Shown here: piece after piece, positions 5,330-5,792 of the stretch
Position numbering within the stretch: position 1 is the first letter of the stretch
How the letters are laid out: each line of letters opens with the position of its first letter
Assembly (NCBI GenBank): GCA_015489185.1
Contig: WGAE01000266.1
Span: 1 to 5,792 of the forward strand
Direction of reading: 5' to 3'
Origin: Campylobacterales bacterium
GTDB lineage: Bacteria; Campylobacterota; Campylobacteria; Campylobacterales; QNZT01
DNA length: 5,792 nucleotides
Made by a program: the position numbers and the translations under genes
The notes under the pieces: generated by a model
What the model was told of the DNA's origin: nothing
Databases searched by the model: none
The model's input: only the letters and a program-made list of their open reading frames with translations

Positions 5330-5792
5330 ATGAAAAAGATTTTAGTCGCAATGAGCGGCGGGGTCGATTCGACCGTCACGGCACACCTGCTGCAACAGGA
5401 AGGATACACCGTCGAAGGTGTCTACATGAAGCTGCATGACAAACCCGCCTATCATGAAAAAAATATTGCAAATGTTCAAAAAGTCGCCGAATATCTCGGT
5501 ATACCATGGCATATACTCGATCTGGGAGAGCGGTTCGAAGAGGCGGTTTTTATGCCCTTTGTCGAAACCTACAAAGCGGGGATGACGCCCAATCCCTGCG
5601 TGCTTTGTAACCGCAATATCAAACTGGGTGCACTGCTTGAGTTCGCTCAAAAAAAAGGATTTGACTACCTGGCTACAGGACACTACGCACAGATCAAAGA
5701 GGGATTTATCTGGGAAGCGGTCGACAAAAGTAAGGATCAGAGTTATTTTCTCTCCAATGTCAAAAAAGAGGCGCTCGACAAAGTCATCTTTC
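5330..5792 (+). CDS. mnmA: tRNA-specific 2-thiouridylase MnmA, 5' part only
   Basis: Installs the 2-thio group on U34 of the tRNAs for Lys, Glu and Gln by ATP-dependent adenylation followed by sulfur transfer. The first 154 codons of a family usually about 340-370 residues long are visible; the gene leaves the window at the right edge. The PP-loop S-G-G-V-D-S is at 9-14, N-P-C-V-L-C-N at 88-94 carries the catalytic cysteine C93 plus an extra C90, T-G-H-Y-A is at 116-120 and K-D-Q-S-Y-F-L at 135-141. The segment after M-K-L-H (33-36) is short compared with E. coli MnmA, as in the Campylobacter form. The start is the canonical M-K-K-I-L-V-A-M ahead of the PP-loop; no SD is visible in the 20 nt upstream. 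It lies 63 bp after fliY with no clear terminator between, so readthrough from the flagellar operon is possible. Confidence 0.96.
   Translation, partial: MKKILVAMSGGVDSTVTAHLLQQEGYTVEGVYMKLHDKPAYHEKNIANVQKVAEYLGIPWHILDLGERFEEAVFMPFVETYKAGMTPNPCVLCNRNIKLGALLEFAQKKGFDYLATGHYAQIKEGFIWEAVDKSKDQSYFLSNVKKEALDKVIF

Overview
The window looks like a chromosomal segment of a flagellated Campylobacterota (Epsilonproteobacteria). This is inferred from a small two-TM protein followed by fliA, fliM and fliY, the gene order known from Campylobacter and Helicobacter, and from an MnmA N-terminus of the short type I associate with that phylum. FliY in place of a plain FliN partner next to FliM fits too. The coding GC content is moderate, so a free-living member is plausible, but the genus cannot be named from this sequence alone.

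Left part, minus strand (1-2082): three tandem paralogous genes, read from 2082 leftward, with gaps of 25 and 12 bp. Each encodes an N-terminal signal peptide followed only by roughly 48-residue repeats built around a W-V-G-V-F strand, a Q/F-rich middle, W-x-x-G-Y and D-L-E-Y-G. Two genes are complete with exactly five repeats. The third runs off the left edge after two and a half repeats. The repeats resemble the DUF7477-type repeat. Their role is unknown, but they are predicted to be exported.

Centre (2083-2329): a 247-bp AT-rich divergent intergenic region. It carries an excellent sigma-54 promoter facing right, a perfect TATAAT box 40 bp further on, a candidate -10 facing left for the repeat-protein operon, and two small inverted repeats.

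Right part, plus strand (2330-5266): a tightly coupled flagellar operon consisting of a small two-TM protein, fliA (sigma-28), fliM and fliY (switch/C-ring). Junctions overlap or abut. In Campylobacter the genes flhF and flhG normally precede the small membrane gene. Here that place is taken by the oppositely oriented repeat cluster, so the operon has its own promoter(s). FliA drives late flagellar genes, while FliM and FliY form the switch that receives CheY-P.

Right edge (5330-5792): the 5' part of mnmA, the tRNA U34 2-thiouridylase, of the C-x-x-C type. No terminator is recognisable between fliY and mnmA, and the mnmA start lacks a Shine-Dalgarno sequence. No RNA genes, IS elements or CRISPR arrays were seen.
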